Source: Begonia masoniana (lineage: Eukaryota; Streptophyta; Magnoliopsida; Cucurbitales; Begoniaceae). From it: DNA of 64,000 nt. The position numbers were made by a program, and so were the translations under genes. A model generated the notes under the pieces. That model ran no database searches. It worked only from the letters and a program-made list of their open reading frames with translations, and was not told the origin of the DNA. Below, piece by piece: positions 23,827 to 39,271 of this stretch (the first letter of the stretch is position 1; each line of letters opens with the position of its first letter). The DNA lies in NCBI GenBank assembly GCA_022432975.1, contig CM039508.1, positions 16,418,609-16,482,608 on the forward strand, read 5' to 3'.

Positions 23827-25207
23827 TGTAACACCCGGTTCTTCGGGTTTTCGAATTTTGCTGAATAATGGCATTTTCATAAATATTGTGGATTAAGTCC
23901 GTTTTGTAAACGGAATGTCGTATTAGAACCCTAATGATTTATATGGATTTTAGAAGAAATAGAGAAATTTCAGAAATCCAAATTGATAGTGTGACACTCA
24001 GGGTTTTCGTTTTCAACTTTATAGTGTTTAATTCGCAAAAATAGTAAATTAAGTCCGTTTTACGAACGAGAAGTTTCGTTAGAATCCTAGGAGTAAATTG
24101 GAATTTATGGTGAAATAAGAAATGTTTGGAGAAACCAGATTGTTAGCCAATTAACGAGACAAGAAGGAAATTAATAGATAATTAAACAAAAGGACAAAAA
24201 GGTAAATTGCCTGCCAAAATTTATTACAAACAACAAATTTTTCTTCTTCTTCCCTCAACACTCACACAATTTCTCTTTTTTCTCTCAACCCTCATCGACG
24301 ATTTCTCTCATCTCAACGACAACTTCCTCCTTCCGGCGACCAACGCCCCTCCGATCGACTTTGGTTCTTCACGTTTTCTTCTCCAAACCCGACCCTAGGT
24401 AAGATTCTAAGCTATTGAAACATTAGATCTCGATTTCTAGAGTTTGAACGGTTAGGGTTCGTCTAGGATTTTTGTTAAAAACGTGAATTAAGGTTTGAAA
24501 TTGATAGGTTTAGCATAGTTATGCCTCTAATTGACGTATTGGTGGTTATTGGACGTAGTTAGAAAATTTATTGGTGAATATTAGGGTTTTGAAGGTTTTG
24601 AGCTTTGGAAAAACTCCATTAATGGAGGTTTAGAAATTCACGAGCATGAATTGCTCGATAAAATGCCTCAACGAGTTAAATTAGAGTTTTAGGAAATTTC
24701 TTTTAGCTAGGAGTTTATAGTTTTTGAAACTCAATGGTTTAGACTCGATTTAATGACGAATGTTGTGAATTGTATTAGGTGAATAACGCTCGTGGACGGA
24801 GCTTAAATTGCAACGGACGTGAGGTAAGTCTACGTGTTTGTTTGGCTGATAGGCCTACACCGTAAGTCAAGTTTGTTGTTGAGGATTTTGGTGTTATGTG
24901 CTTTTATATGCTTTGGTGGGGTAGTTAGGGTTAGTTGTCTTTTATAGGTTATGCTTGCGACGTTTGATGGTATCCATGATATATGTTTACATTATGTTAA
25001 TTATGATCTATACATGCATCACGTTCTTTCAAAATAGCATGAAAACGGATTTCTGCACGTGTTTAACAAAAGAAATGAATTAAAGAAACAAATGTACGTA
25101 ATCTGGTCACGACGGGGTGGGGTTCAGACATGGCTGTTTACGGATGGAAGCATGTTTTCTCCCCGGTAGATGGAAAGAGCTGTCTAATCGCCTGACGTGC
25201 CCTCTCC
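23827..25207 (+). mobile_element. E2 3' LTR, truncated
   Basis: Closely matches the 5' LTR from 14065 through the hairpin sequence GCCCTCTCC (compare 15434-15442), then changes abruptly to Athila sequence at 25208. The second half of the LTR, including intron acceptor and terminus, is missing. Intron donor and CCTACACCGTAAG (about 24864) remain. Confidence 0.88.
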
Positions 25208-26172
25208 TTCGCTCGATTGTAGCTTAGACGACCAGCACCTCCGCGATCTCTCATGCCCAATGTGACTTACATCAGCCCGACACATCATAAGGTATGCTAA
25301 TTCTCCCTTCTATTTATCTCATTGAGGATAATGCATATGTCAAGTTGGGGGGGAGGGTTTATTTTAGCTTGCTTTATATCTTTGCTACACTTTGTTTGGT
25401 TTTGGAATCTTAAATCTTGGTTGAGGTGTCGATTACTGAAATTTTGAACAAATTTATGCTTTAGATCATAGAAAAACTATAAGTAAATGTGACTTGTAGT
25501 AGTTAACATTGACTTGAGCTTACGAAGTTGAACTCAAAATTTTAGCGCACGTGTTTATTCTAGCTTGACTTGAGCTTTTTGTGTTACACTAGTGTAGTCT
25601 ATATAATGAGCATCCAAACATAGTAAGGGAGTGAAACTTCAGATAAATTTAACAAGTGCTAGTAAGGAAAAATCTTTCTTGGTTTTGCAGAGCATCTACG
25701 AATGCGAATTGATGTTTGTTAGAAATAAGAGAATGACTTAGGTCATCATTGGATCGTTTGAGCTTTCTTGGCCTACCTTATTGTGTTATTAAATGACACC
25801 CTTAGTCTCTCTTTTGAGCTTTTTAATTACTGTTCATTTGTTACCTATAATTCAGCTTAGCTTAAATTTTATATTTCTACCCTAACGAATGAGTACGAGA
25901 ATTATTAGAGTATTTAGGGGAAAGTCACAAAAGATGGTGGTGAGAATAGGAACAAACTCCTTTGTCATTTGACAAATTTTTATTGATTTGTATTTGTATT
26001 CAAGTTACAGCTATCAAAAATGACGTCAAAGACATGAAAAAAAAGAGAAAAGAAAATATCTGTGAAAAAGAAAATGGCTCAAGTTAAGCCATAGTTACTG
26101 TTTTATTTAGATTTTTAGTTCACAATTTATTATGGGTTGTATTGATTGTAGTTTTGATAGGATGACAAAGGA
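25208..26172 (+). other. Athila region downstream of pol, non-coding
   Basis: Contains CATTGAGGATAATGCATATG and CAAGTTGGGGGGGAGGG near 25325-25357, the polypurine-like sign seen just after pol in Athila-type elements. The rest is AT-rich with no credible frame; any env-like ORF is absent or beyond recognition. It is interrupted by S6 at 26172. Confidence 0.65.
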
Positions 26173-29100
26173 TGTAACGCCCCAAACCCGCCCCGGGCCC
26201 GGTGCGTCACTTTGCAAACAAATCCTGTGTTTAAACGACGTTTAAAAGTAATTTAAATAAAATTCCCGACTCGGTTTTCGGGTTTTCCGAACCCGGTGGC
26301 GATTACTCGCCTCCCGGTGGCGATTACTCGCCTCCCGGTGGCGATTACTCGCCTCCCGGTGGCGATTACTCGCCTCCCGGTGGCGATTACTCGCCTCCCG
26401 GTGGCGATTACTCGCCTCCCGGTGGCGATTACTCGCCTCCCGGTGGCGATTACTCGCCTCCCGGTGGCGATTACTCGCCTCCCGGTGGCGATTACTCGCC
26501 TCCCGGTGGCGATTACTCGCCTCCCGGTGGCGATTACTCGCCTCCCGGTGGCGATTACTCGCCTCCCGGTGGCGATTACTCGCCTCCCGGTGGCGATTAC
26601 TCGCCTCCCGGTGGCGATTACTCGCCTCCCGGTGGCGATTACTCGCCTCCCGGTGGCGATTACTCGCCTCCCGGTGGCGATTACTCGCCTCCCGGTGGCG
26701 ATTACTCGCCTCCCGGTGGCGATTACTCGCCTCCCGGTGGCGATTACTCGCCTCCCGGTGGCGATTACTCGCCTCCCGGTGGCGATTACTCGCCTCCCGG
26801 TGGCGATTACTCGCCTCCCGGTGGCGATTACTCGCCTCCCGGTGGCGATTACTCGCCTCCCGGTGGCGATTACTCGCCTCCCGGTGGCGATTACTCGCCT
26901 CCCGGTGGCGATTACTCGCCTCCCGGTGGCGATTACTCGCCTCCCGGTGGCGATTACTCGCCTCCCGGTGGCGATTACTCGCCTCCCGGTGGCGATTACT
27001 CGCCTCCCGGTGGCGATTACTCGCCTCCCGGTGGCGATTACTCGCCTCCCGGTGGCGATTACTCGCCTCCCGGTGGCGATTACTCGCCTCCCGGTGGCGA
27101 TTACTCGCCTCCCGGTGGCGATTACTCGCCTCCCGGTGGCGATTACTCGCCTCCCGGTGGCGATTACTCGCCTCCCGGTGGCGATTACTCGCCTCCCGGT
27201 GGCGATTACTCGCCTCCCGGTGGCGATTACTCGCCTCCCGGTGGCGATTACTCGCCTCCCGGTGGCGATTACTCGCCTCCCGGTGGCGATTACTCGCCTC
27301 CCGGTGCGATTATCGCCTCCCCGGTGGCGATTACTCGTCACCTTCTCTGCCGTTTTTGCAAAAATCGCCCCAGAGGCGAGTGCTCCCTCCCCACGGCGTC
27401 CACTCGCCACCTCCTCGGGTTTTGACCCCAAAACCGCCCAAAAACTTGACTATTTCCCAACTCTTCGACTTTCCTTCACTTCCTTCATTTTTCTACGACT
27501 AAAACACCTCCAAAAATTCCGAAAATTTAAACATACCTTCCCGACACCTAAACCTTCAAAGCCCATAAAAATTTTGGAAAACCGACTTCAAACGGCGAAA
27601 TACAAAAATAGAAAACTTAACCCGACGTTAGTTATTTTAAAACCAAAACGGGCGGCGTAACGCCTAAATTTCTTTAAACCAAAACCTGAAAATTTACAGC
27701 AAAATATACTATTTCAAACCCCAAACACTAACAACCATTACAAAAATAGTTTCAACCAAAACGACACACAAAATAAAATCATTTACCACGAAACTATACA
27801 ACCGGTACTAAAACCTCTATAACTAACCGTTCACCACTTGTTCTATCTTACTTCCAACATACAAAAACATTACGAACGCGAAAACAACCATCTATCAAAA
27901 TGTTCACCTCCCACACTACTCGGGGAACAGTGGTCCAGACACCCCGACAACAGCCTGCACCGGCGGACTCCGTACTCCTCCGACTGCGGCCTAGTCCTGA
28001 GCTGTCTCATCGACCTCACCTGTATAACACTCGTCACCTACACCACAGAACACAAAAAGATAAGCCTAACGCTTAGCAAGTAGGGAAATAATGCACAACA
28101 ACACACTAAATGCTCGACTCAACCCTAACATGCAGTTTCTACACACTCTGTTGCTTTCTTTTCATTTCGGTTGCAATTATCTTTCACTTTCAGGTGAATT
28201 AAGTAGGCACACGCCCCCACACAGTCCAGGACGGCCACGCCTTGATCCACGGAGCTAGACCGGAGGCACACGTCCCAACACAGTCTAGGACGGCCAACAC
28301 GAATCTCCCCCAATCGATCGTAGAATCCTCATTGTGCACTTCAAGCACGAACAGGTAGAGGAATTCATACTCACGACACATTACGTACATTAACAGGGCA
28401 TCTCGAATAAAATCCCTCGCGGGGTGCTCATCGAGCCACTTGCCCGACGAAGCTATTCTACTTGAGACCAAGTTGCATATCACTTCTTATCTTTCTTCCA
28501 CATCATCCTCACCACTCAAACATGCAAAAACACGTGATTTCGTCAGTTAGAAAACAATGATGCATGACACACAATGCATGACACAAAGCAAAACACAACC
28601 AACAAACAAACAATCCCTACCGTTCTATGGTGTAGGCCCGAAGGCAACAAACACTCATCCACTACTTACCTGGTTGCTGCTCGATACTTTCTCGTTCACT
28701 CCGTCCAACAAAATCAAACGTTCGATCACCTAACAAATAACAAAAATTCACTTAGTAACAACCTAAATAAATCATAAGGATTTTTCTAACTAAACTAATC
28801 ACACATTTCAACCTAAACTCACAACTTAACTCCAAACCCGATTTTACACCAAAATTGACCGTCCAACTTCAAACGGTCGTAACTCTCTCGTTTTTCAACG
28901 GATTTCAACGTGCCACCCCATTTCGGAAACCTCTACACGTCTACTATCCATTGAAACACCCAAATTAACCAAACAAACACATTAGCCAACTCAAAAATCC
29001 AGCCAACAGAATCGGGTATATAGGTGTCCTTCAACCATTTTTGTGGAACACTTCACCAATCTTCAATCTAACCCTCAAATCTACCTAAACTAGTCATCCA

Positions 29101-29714
29101 ACAACCAAAACATCAAAATAGGGAAGAAATCTAACATCTACACTCAATTTTCGGACTTCACCAACTAGGGTTTCCAAACCCTATGCAAACTCTCACCAAA
29201 CACCCTAAAAACTTCAACAAACCAACTCTTAATGTATACAATTGAAAACCCACATGATTTTACCTTGAAAGCACCTTGGAAAATTGAAGAAAAGAAAGAG
29301 CAAGAAGCAGCTATGGAGGATTCCAAGCTTGGAAGAAAATCGTGGGGAAGAAGATGGAAGAAAAGAAAGAAACCAAACCCTTAAATCCTCCATTTTTCTT
29401 TCTTTTAAAAGTTCTCCTCCAAACTTTTTATAATTGCAAATCCACCCTCCCTTTTCTCCTTTGTCTTCCAACGTGTTATGCCATACATCTCTCCACTTTT
29501 CATTCATTTTATTAATTCTTTTTCATACCATTAATGCATGAAAAATATCCTATTGGTTGTTTGACTTTTCAAACCCTTTGGTTTGAATTGTCAAACCACT
29601 TTATTTTCTCTTCTCATCCTATCCCTTCTAAACCCTTCTAAACCCCTCACAAAGCACTCTCATACCTCACTAACTTAGGTCTAAACACGTAGTCAAAATT
29701 TTCCAGGTGTTACA
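26173..29714 (-). mobile_element. Solo LTR S6 (E3-related, reversed)
   Basis: Plus strand reads TGTAACGCCCCAAACCCG...CCAGGTGTTACA with the exact target duplication AAGGA (26168-26172, 29715-29719). On the minus strand candidate intron 2 runs from 28669 (CAG|GTAAGT) to 28038, with 15-base complementary ends at 28622-28636 and 28037-28051 (one G-U pair). Sequence inside the intron (about 28200-28480) is homologous to 32560-32830 in E3. The 21-bp array is near the LTR 3' end. No gene. Confidence 0.9.
26292..27338. repeat. 21-bp minisatellite array, about 48 copies
   Basis: Perfect repetition of a 21-bp unit (GGTGGCGATTACTCGCCT plus CCC) from 26292 to about 27300, then two degenerate units. GGCGATTACTCGCC is an imperfect palindrome, so each unit can form a small hairpin. 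Frames are open on both strands only because 21 is a multiple of three. Confidence 0.95.
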
Positions 29715-29935
29715 AAGGAGCTAGTTTGGGTAATGGTGAGTGAGCTAAGTTTGAGGGAGGTGAGGTGAGTCAAAGAAAAATAAAGAAAGTTTGAGTGGTT
29801 AGAAGAAAATTTGGTTGAGTTAAAGAGAGGAGGAGAGAGTAGTACTCTATATAATCGCTTGTTTCTAAATAACTCCTACCATTTAGCCTAGCCTTACGTT
29901 ACAAGCTTTTAAAAGACCTATCGACTTTTATTTTA

Positions 29936-31115
<1,180 letters not shown>

Positions 31116-31156
31116 TGTAACACCCGGGTTTTTTTTTAAAGGAAAATTTGAGAGAA

Positions 31157-31523
<367 letters not shown>

Positions 31524-32376
31524 TGTTTTTAAATTAAAACAACTGAATGGCGATCGACGCCATTCAGTGTTCTTCGTGGCCGAGCGCGAACAGGGGAGAG
31601 ATGAGGGAGAGGCGAGCGAAGATCGACGACCGTTCACCGCCGTGGTTTCCGACGTTCTCCTGCCAGACGACGGCGGCGAACCATGGGCTCGCGTCTCCGG
31701 CTGACTCCACGCACTAACCGACCCGGTAAGTTGGTTTTTGCCCTATTTTGTGCTCGTTCTGTGCTGGGAATTGCCGAACTGTTAGAGCTCTGATCGCCGG
31801 TCATTTTTGGCTGCCCTTAGCATCTGATTGCCGATCAACGCTGGCAAAGATTGTCGAGCAACAGGGAGCTCGGATTGAGCCAAAATCTGAGAACCCATTT
31901 CTTTGAGCTTCGGGTTTCTTGTGTGAAACCTTGATTTTTCGTTAGATTATGTTAATTGGATGTTAGGGTAGTTGATTGGTGAGGAATTGGATGAGAATTG
32001 ATGAAAAACTAGAAAAGGGGAAATTCTGGGTAAAGGGCAGAATCGGGTTTTGCCAATTTTGACCTAGCTACGGTCGTTTGTTTTAAAATTCATTTTGGCA
32101 GGTTAAAATAGGTTATTAGAGGAGTACGTGGCCGCTGGAATCGTTCGATTCCGATAACCGACGCGAAAGTTATGCACGTTTGAAGTTTTAGGTTGGTTTT
32201 TACCGAACCCAATTTAGTGGCCTGTTTAGTTAGGTTTTAGTTGGATTAAGCTAGAAATAGTAATTTGAGAGTAATTAGTGAATGTAGGCTTGATTTTAAT
32301 GAAGTTTGAATAATTGTCGTAGGTCGAGCTGTAGATGGACAGGTAACTAAGTATCCTCAGCGAGCTAGGACGCCAG

Positions 32377-33001
32377 GTAAGTAGTGGATTCGTGTTTGTT
32401 GCCTTCGGGCCTACACCATAGAACGGTAGGGATTGTTTGTTTGATTGCTATGTTTTAAATTCGTGTCATGCATCGTGTGTCATGCATCATTGTTTTCTAA
32501 ACTACGAAACCACGTGTTTTGCATGTTTGAGGGGTGAGGATGAAATGAAAGATAAGAATTGATATGCAACTTGGTCTCGAGTAGAATAGCTTCGTCGGGC
32601 AAGTGGCTCATTGAGCACCCCGCGAGGGATTTTATTCAAGATGCTATGCTAATGTACGTAATGTGTCGCGAGTATGAATGCCTCGACCTGTTCGTGCTTG
32701 AAGGCACAATGAGGATTCTACGATCGATTGGGGGAGATTCGTGTTGGCCGTCCCGGACTGTGTTAGGACGTGTGCCTCCGGTCTTGCTTCGTGGGTCAAG
32801 GTGTGGCCGTCCTGGACTGTGTTGGGGCGTGTGCCTACTTGATTCACATGAAAGTGAAAGATAAATGCAACCTGAATGAAAAGAAAACAACAGAGTGTGT
32901 AGAAACTGCATGTTAGGGTTGAGTCGAGCATGGGTTGATGTGCTGTGCATTATTTCCCTACTTGCTAAGCATTAGCTTATGTTTTGTGTTCTATGGTGTA
33001 G
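32377..33001 (+). other. Candidate LTR intron 2 with complementary ends (E3 5' LTR)
   Basis: Donor CCAG|GTAAGTAG at 32377 and acceptor GGTGTAG|GTGA ending at 33001. A branch-point-like TTGCTAAGC and a T-rich tract precede the acceptor. Thirty-three bases after the donor stands CCTACACCATAGAAC (32410-32424); its exact 15-base complement GTTCTATGGTGTAGG (32988-33002) covers the acceptor. A GCC-TTCG-GGC hairpin (32401-32410) abuts the first arm. The same layout, with compensating base changes, is found in the other chromovirus-type LTRs here. Splicing is inferred. Confidence 0.6.
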
Positions 33002-33616
33002 GTGACGAGATTTACTCAAGTGAGGTGGATGAGACAGCCCAGGACTAGGCAGCAGTTGGTGATGCATGCAGTATGCCGGTGCAGGCTATTGTTAGGGCGC
33101 CTCGACCATGGTCTTCGGGGGATGTAGGGGCTTTATATTTTGGTAGTTTATTTTAGATGTCTGTTTGTAGAAATGATGAGAATGCGTAACTAATTGTATT
33201 TGTTGTATATAGTCATAGTTAGGGGTGATGTGTCGCCCTATACTATGGACTTTCTTCATTTAGGGATGTTAGTATTTTAGTTTCCTCTTTACTGCTATTT
33301 GGTGATTTCGTTTGCTGAATAAGTTAAGTAGAAGTATTCTGGATTGGTTGGGATTGGATTTTATGCAGGTATTTAGCATTTTGGAGGCGCCATTTTCAGG
33401 CGTTACTTTGTCAAAATTTTTGGAGAAGACGCCGTGATATTTAAGGGTTAGAATTAAAGGAAAATTAATGAGTCTAGGCAGCTAGGTATGATGTAAGAGA
33501 GTTTTGAGAGACTTAGCTTTAATTCTACTGTGTCAATTTTATTTTAAATTATGTTTTAACGTGGGATTAGTTAGCAAAGTAGCGCACCGAGCCAGGGTGG
33601 GTTCGGGGGCGTTACA

Positions 33617-36600
33617 AGATGGTATTAGAGTATAAATGGTCGAGTCGTTCAAAGGATTACCCGACAGTGTCGGCTGCCGTGCAACGTGCTTCACCGACTG
33701 TAAGTATTTCTTTACCTTTAGTTAGTTAGCTGAAATTAGATTGTTTAGCTTTGTTCAGGAGTAGAACGAATATATCGGGAGTACCGGGACAACCTCGGTG
33801 GAGTCCATGAACCAACAAACTTATAGACATTGTTGTGGACATAGTGAATTGATAGTTCGAATAGCTATGAATTTATTGGAAATGTGGAACTAACAAAGTA
33901 ACATCCGTAGAATAAATGGAAGTAGAATTAAGCAGGATTGAACATAGATAGATTAGAGAATCTTAGGACGAGACTTAACCTTAGAATGTGAGAAAAGAGG
34001 TATGATCGACCCGAGTTAAGTGTTAATGTTAGCCTGGGTATAAGTGATAGTCGTTAGGAAAAGTGTGAGTTGAGTCCTAGTATGAAATGGGTGGGTGAGG
34101 ACATGGTGGGTTGATTGCAGGATGAGATAAACCTTAGAATGAGAAATTGTAATGATGATACACATAGATAGACTTGGGGCATAGTTGGCAAATCTTGGGA
34201 GTACTAGGACGTACTAGGATACGATGAACCGGGTAGAAGTTTTAAAATTAATTGGGAGACACTTTAGACCTTCGTCATGCCATTAATATGTTTATGAGAA
34301 TGTGTGTAGATGTAAAAGTGGTATATTTAGAATTTTGTAGAATTAGAAGTAATTATATTCAAGTGTCTAGCTTAAGTAAATTGTTAAGGGGATTCTGAGA
34401 ATTGGAGATACTAATTGGTATTCGGTGGAGGAAGATTCTAATAAACTTTATGCAAGAAAAACCAAGAGGGGAGCCTAGCCTAAGTTAAGTGGGGTTAACA
34501 ATGATAGGGACTATTGAGTGTTAAGAGGTATAGTTAGTTAGTATGACCCAAACTAGAGTCATAGAGAGGTGACAATTCTCGATGAATGCTCGAGAGTAGA
34601 ATTATGGAGAGTATGAGTCGAGTCGTGTATGTGGCAATGAGGAGTAGTTGTGGAGTGAATGATGAGCCATAGAAAAGTACTCAATTTCGGGGATTAAAAG
34701 TTAGAGATTTCCTTAGAGCTAGAAAACCAATAAATATTGAGGTATTAAAGGATCAAAGAAGATGCTAGGTGATATTTGTTAGGAAAAATGGTTGGAGCTT
34801 AAAGTATAGGTACTATCTTAAGGGATTACTCATTCGAGGGTGAATGAGAATGCGTAAAAGTTTGCAACCGGCATTGTATAGGAGAATTTAGGCGTGACAA
34901 GAAGGAGTGGACGTGCTGTGTTTTGGTGTTATTCGACCTAGGATTTGGGAGCCGAAAGTATATAGGTTTGGAATAACTTGGAATAACTTGAGTAAGTAGA
35001 GAAAAGTCTAACCTCTTGAATTAAGATAATGTTCTAAGGTTTAGTTTAATGCGCACGATGTTAGGGGAATATTTAAACCAAATTGGAAGACTATAAAAGT
35101 AGATTAGTTAGTAAATTTTGAAGAGAATCATGAGGGAAATTAGATAATTGTATTAGAGTTAAGAAACTTGGGAAGAAGTTAGAAGTCGTATACTATAGAA
35201 AGAGGAAGGTTAGAGTTCGAGGTCTGAACCTTAAGTAATTAGTAGTGTAAGATCTGAGGAATTAGAGAATTTCGAATAAGAGGAATGGGAAATTGCACGA
35301 AAGTGTTTGAGTGATTTAGGGATATGTTAAGTTAGAAAGGTTATAGGTTCGACTCGTATGTAACGAAGTCGAAACTGCTGATGTCGTAAATAGATTAGAA
35401 GAGTGGATAAGCTTAAGAATTGGCGAGCTTAAGAATGAGATGTGAATGAGAACTCGAGTATTAGTAGAGGTTGGGAGATGTAAGCTAGAAGAATGATTAG
35501 ATTATATTCTGGATTTTGGACAGACATAGGAAAGAAAGAGGTGATGAGATTAGATAACTATGAGAGAGAGAGCCAGTAGAAATTGAATATTTCGTATGAA
35601 GTTGAAGAACTTAGAGGATTGAGTAAATTAAAGGTAATAAATGTGCAAGAGTATATAGTTATGAAAGTTAGACTAAGTTATACGTTTGAACTATGTTAGT
35701 GGGTGAAGAGTAGGAAGTGAGGTAAGCCATTGATTCTTTAGAGTTTCGTGTGAAACTGTGGTATTTAGAGAATATCAGATAGAAGGAAAGAAAGTTTACC
35801 CATTAAGGGTAATTCTGGAAGGCGGTGAATCTTGGAAAGTTTCAATTTTGAAATTAATAAGGTTGAGGTTAAAGTGAGTGTAGATCATTTAAGATATTTG
35901 GGTGATGAGTATTGAGTGTAAAGTTGGGAACAAGTTTGTTTAGACTTAAGAATTTGAGTGTTTGGAAATGACTGAAATTAGGAGTTAAACAAATTGAGCA
36001 TAGTGAATGTAAGTACGAAGATTCAGAATATACTTTGAGAAAGGGTTGATAGGTTTAAGAGATGAGAGCTTTGAGTATGAGGGTTGTGTTGGAATAACTA
36101 CTGAAATGTCATGCTTGTTCGAGGTATAAATTGTCTTGATTGGCTGATATAAGTAAGTGTAAGAGATAGAAGTGATCAGTTAGGTAGTGAGAATTCAGAA
36201 TATGCGAAGGATGTTAGAATGAGGAATAGGGGTAAGATGCGATAGTAAGATCGAAGGGAGTTTAAAATCTAAAACTAAGGATAAGAAGTTTACTCCGTAG
36301 GTTCTAGTGTTACGCTATTGAGATGACTTTGGAGGTTTGAGATTGTTTGATGGATACGTGTCTGAATTAGAAAAGGAAGTGACTAAGTGAACTTAGTTAG
36401 GAAGATTTAGGGCTGTGGATTACACGATAGGTATTTCAGCCAAATGATGTTCACTAATAGGATTTAAGTTGAGAGTCTTCAAGGGGTTGAAGACAATGGG
36501 CATTAAGGATATGTTGTACACCATTTAGAGTATTGTGTGAAGAGTTAGGAACGAATTAGTCCTGATCTAAAAATTTATAGAGGTTAGTAAAACTTGAGGT

Positions 36601-36883
36601 AAGAATTGTACTCATTAGCATAGAGAGTCGTAGTGGTTTGTGCGTGTTTAGTAGACACAGAAGTAGAAAAAGGTGAACTTAGCTAGAGAAAAAGATCGAG
36701 TTGAAAATTTAGTTAGAAGGGTTTGACGGTATGAATGAGATTATAGTTAGTGAATGTGTGAGTATTCGGGTTAGAGCGTAACCGATAGATGAGTAAGGGT
36801 ATTAGGTAGGTGAGATGAGATGAGTACATGAGAAATAACAAGGCCACAAATTTGCAGACAAAATTTTTAATAAGAGGGTGTAT
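33617..36883 (+). other. E3 interior: primer site plus 3.3 kb non-coding, C-poor
   Basis: TGGTATTAGAG at 33620-33630 is a primer site close to TGGTATCAGAGC. A GTAAGT donor-like site follows at about 33701, as in E2. No frame of 60 codons exists on either strand, and no gag, PR, RT or integrase motif is visible. The plus strand is strikingly C-poor and G-rich: in two 60-base lines I counted 6 C to 16 G and 2 C to 20 G. It ends with GACAAAATTTTTAATAAGAG, a polypurine-like tract before the LTR. Confidence 0.75.
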
Positions 36884-36919
36884 TGTCACACCCGGTTTTT
36901 TTAAAGAAAAATTTGAGAG

Positions 36920-37927
<1,008 letters not shown>

Positions 37928-39271
37928 TAATTAATTTAAAAGAGAAGGGAATAAATTGGGTAAACTAATTGATTAATTAATTGGTGTTCGAATATTCTAA
38001 TTGAGAACTTAAACCGTGTATAGTGTGAGGGTCAGTTTACGGAAATTTATAATTTCAAACGATTTATCGAGAGTTCGAAATGGTCGAAAGTACGGGCGGG
38101 CTAATTAGTAATGTTGGTTTATTAAGATTATTATTATTAATTAATTATTTAAAAAAAAATAATAAAATAAAATTTAAATTAAACAACAGAATGGCCGAAG
38201 CCATTCTGCTGTTTGCTACCCGAGCCCCGCGAGCGAAGAACGACGAACAGGGGAGGGAGAGCTCAGGCGACGATCGACAAACCGACCACCGGCGAGCTTC
38301 GAGGTTTTTCGACCAGACAACTACGGCGAGCCATTTCCGGCAGTCTTCGTGCACAGGACCAACGGGTAAGCCCTATTTTTCGCCCTGTTTTGACTCTGTT
38401 AGAGGCCGAGGGTGAGGAGCTCGTTTGAGCTCCGATTGCTGGCGGCTTTTGGCCGTTCTTGGCGTCGAATGGCTGGGTTTATGGTCAGCTTTCATCGCCT
38501 GGCCGTGAGGAGCCCGAATTGGGCGAAATTCAGAAAGCCCTCTTTAGGGCATTTCGGGTTTTGCTTGATATCTCGGGATTTTTGGTTAGTTTATGTTAAT
38601 TGAGGCTAGATATGGTTGATTGGTGAGGAATCGGTTGATAATTGATGAAAAATTAGAAAAGGAGAAATTCCGGGTTAAGGGGCAGTTCAGTTTTTTGGAT
38701 ATTTGACCTAGCTACGGTTATTCGTTTTAAAATTCCTTTTGGCAGATTAAAATAGGTTATTAGAGGAGTACGTGGCCGCTGGAATCGTTCGATTCTGACA
38801 ACCGACGCAAAAGTTACGCGCGTTTGAAGTTTTGGGTCGATTTTTATCGAACCCAAATTAGTGGCCCATTTAGTTAGATTTTAATTGGAGTAAGCTAGAA
38901 ATAGTAGTTTGAGAGTAATTGGTGAATGTAGGCTTGGTTTTAATGGAGTTTGAAGTTGGACGGTAAAATTGGCATAAAAACCGGGTTTTTGAGTGTTTAG
39001 GTTGAATTGTGTTATAGTTTTAGTTAATTGAGGTTTAAGAAGTTCTTTAGAGTTTACTAAATTAGTTTTGTTACTTTAGGTGATCGAGTGATGGAATTAT
39101 TGGACGAAGTGTACAATGGAGAAACCAGGTAAGTAGTGTAATGTTTGCCTTCGGGCCTACACCACGGAACGGTAAGAGATTCTTTGCTGGTTTGGTTGCT
39201 TGTAGTAGATTGTTGCGTTGCTTGTTTTGTTTGGTTGTTTGTGTGTATTGGATGTTGTGGCATTGGTTGAT

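Larger units (their letters stand above)
14065..25207 (+). mobile_element. E2: gag-only chromovirus derivative, 3' end truncated
   Basis: In order: 5' LTR (14065-18966, interrupted by S4), tRNA-Met primer site (18970-18981), degenerate gag with zinc knuckle and the start of protease (19132-20270), non-coding interior (20271-23826, interrupted by S5), polypurine-like tract (about 23813-23826), and a 3' LTR (23827-25207) that lacks its second half. The left flank is CCCTT (14060-14064); no matching right duplication survives. Reverse transcriptase and integrase are missing, so the element needed help from others to move. Confidence 0.85.

Noticed and set aside
26253..27660. Frames of 392 and 454 codons on opposite strands (ATGRRVI and ITRLPVA repeats)
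   Set aside because: The 21-bp unit is divisible by three and has no stop in these frames; it lies in a solo LTR.
26173..29714. DNA transposon with TGTAAC/GTTACA terminal inverted repeats
   Set aside because: Inverted ends are only about six bases, 5-bp duplications and primer sites after sister copies (18970, 33620) show these are LTRs with TG...CA ends.
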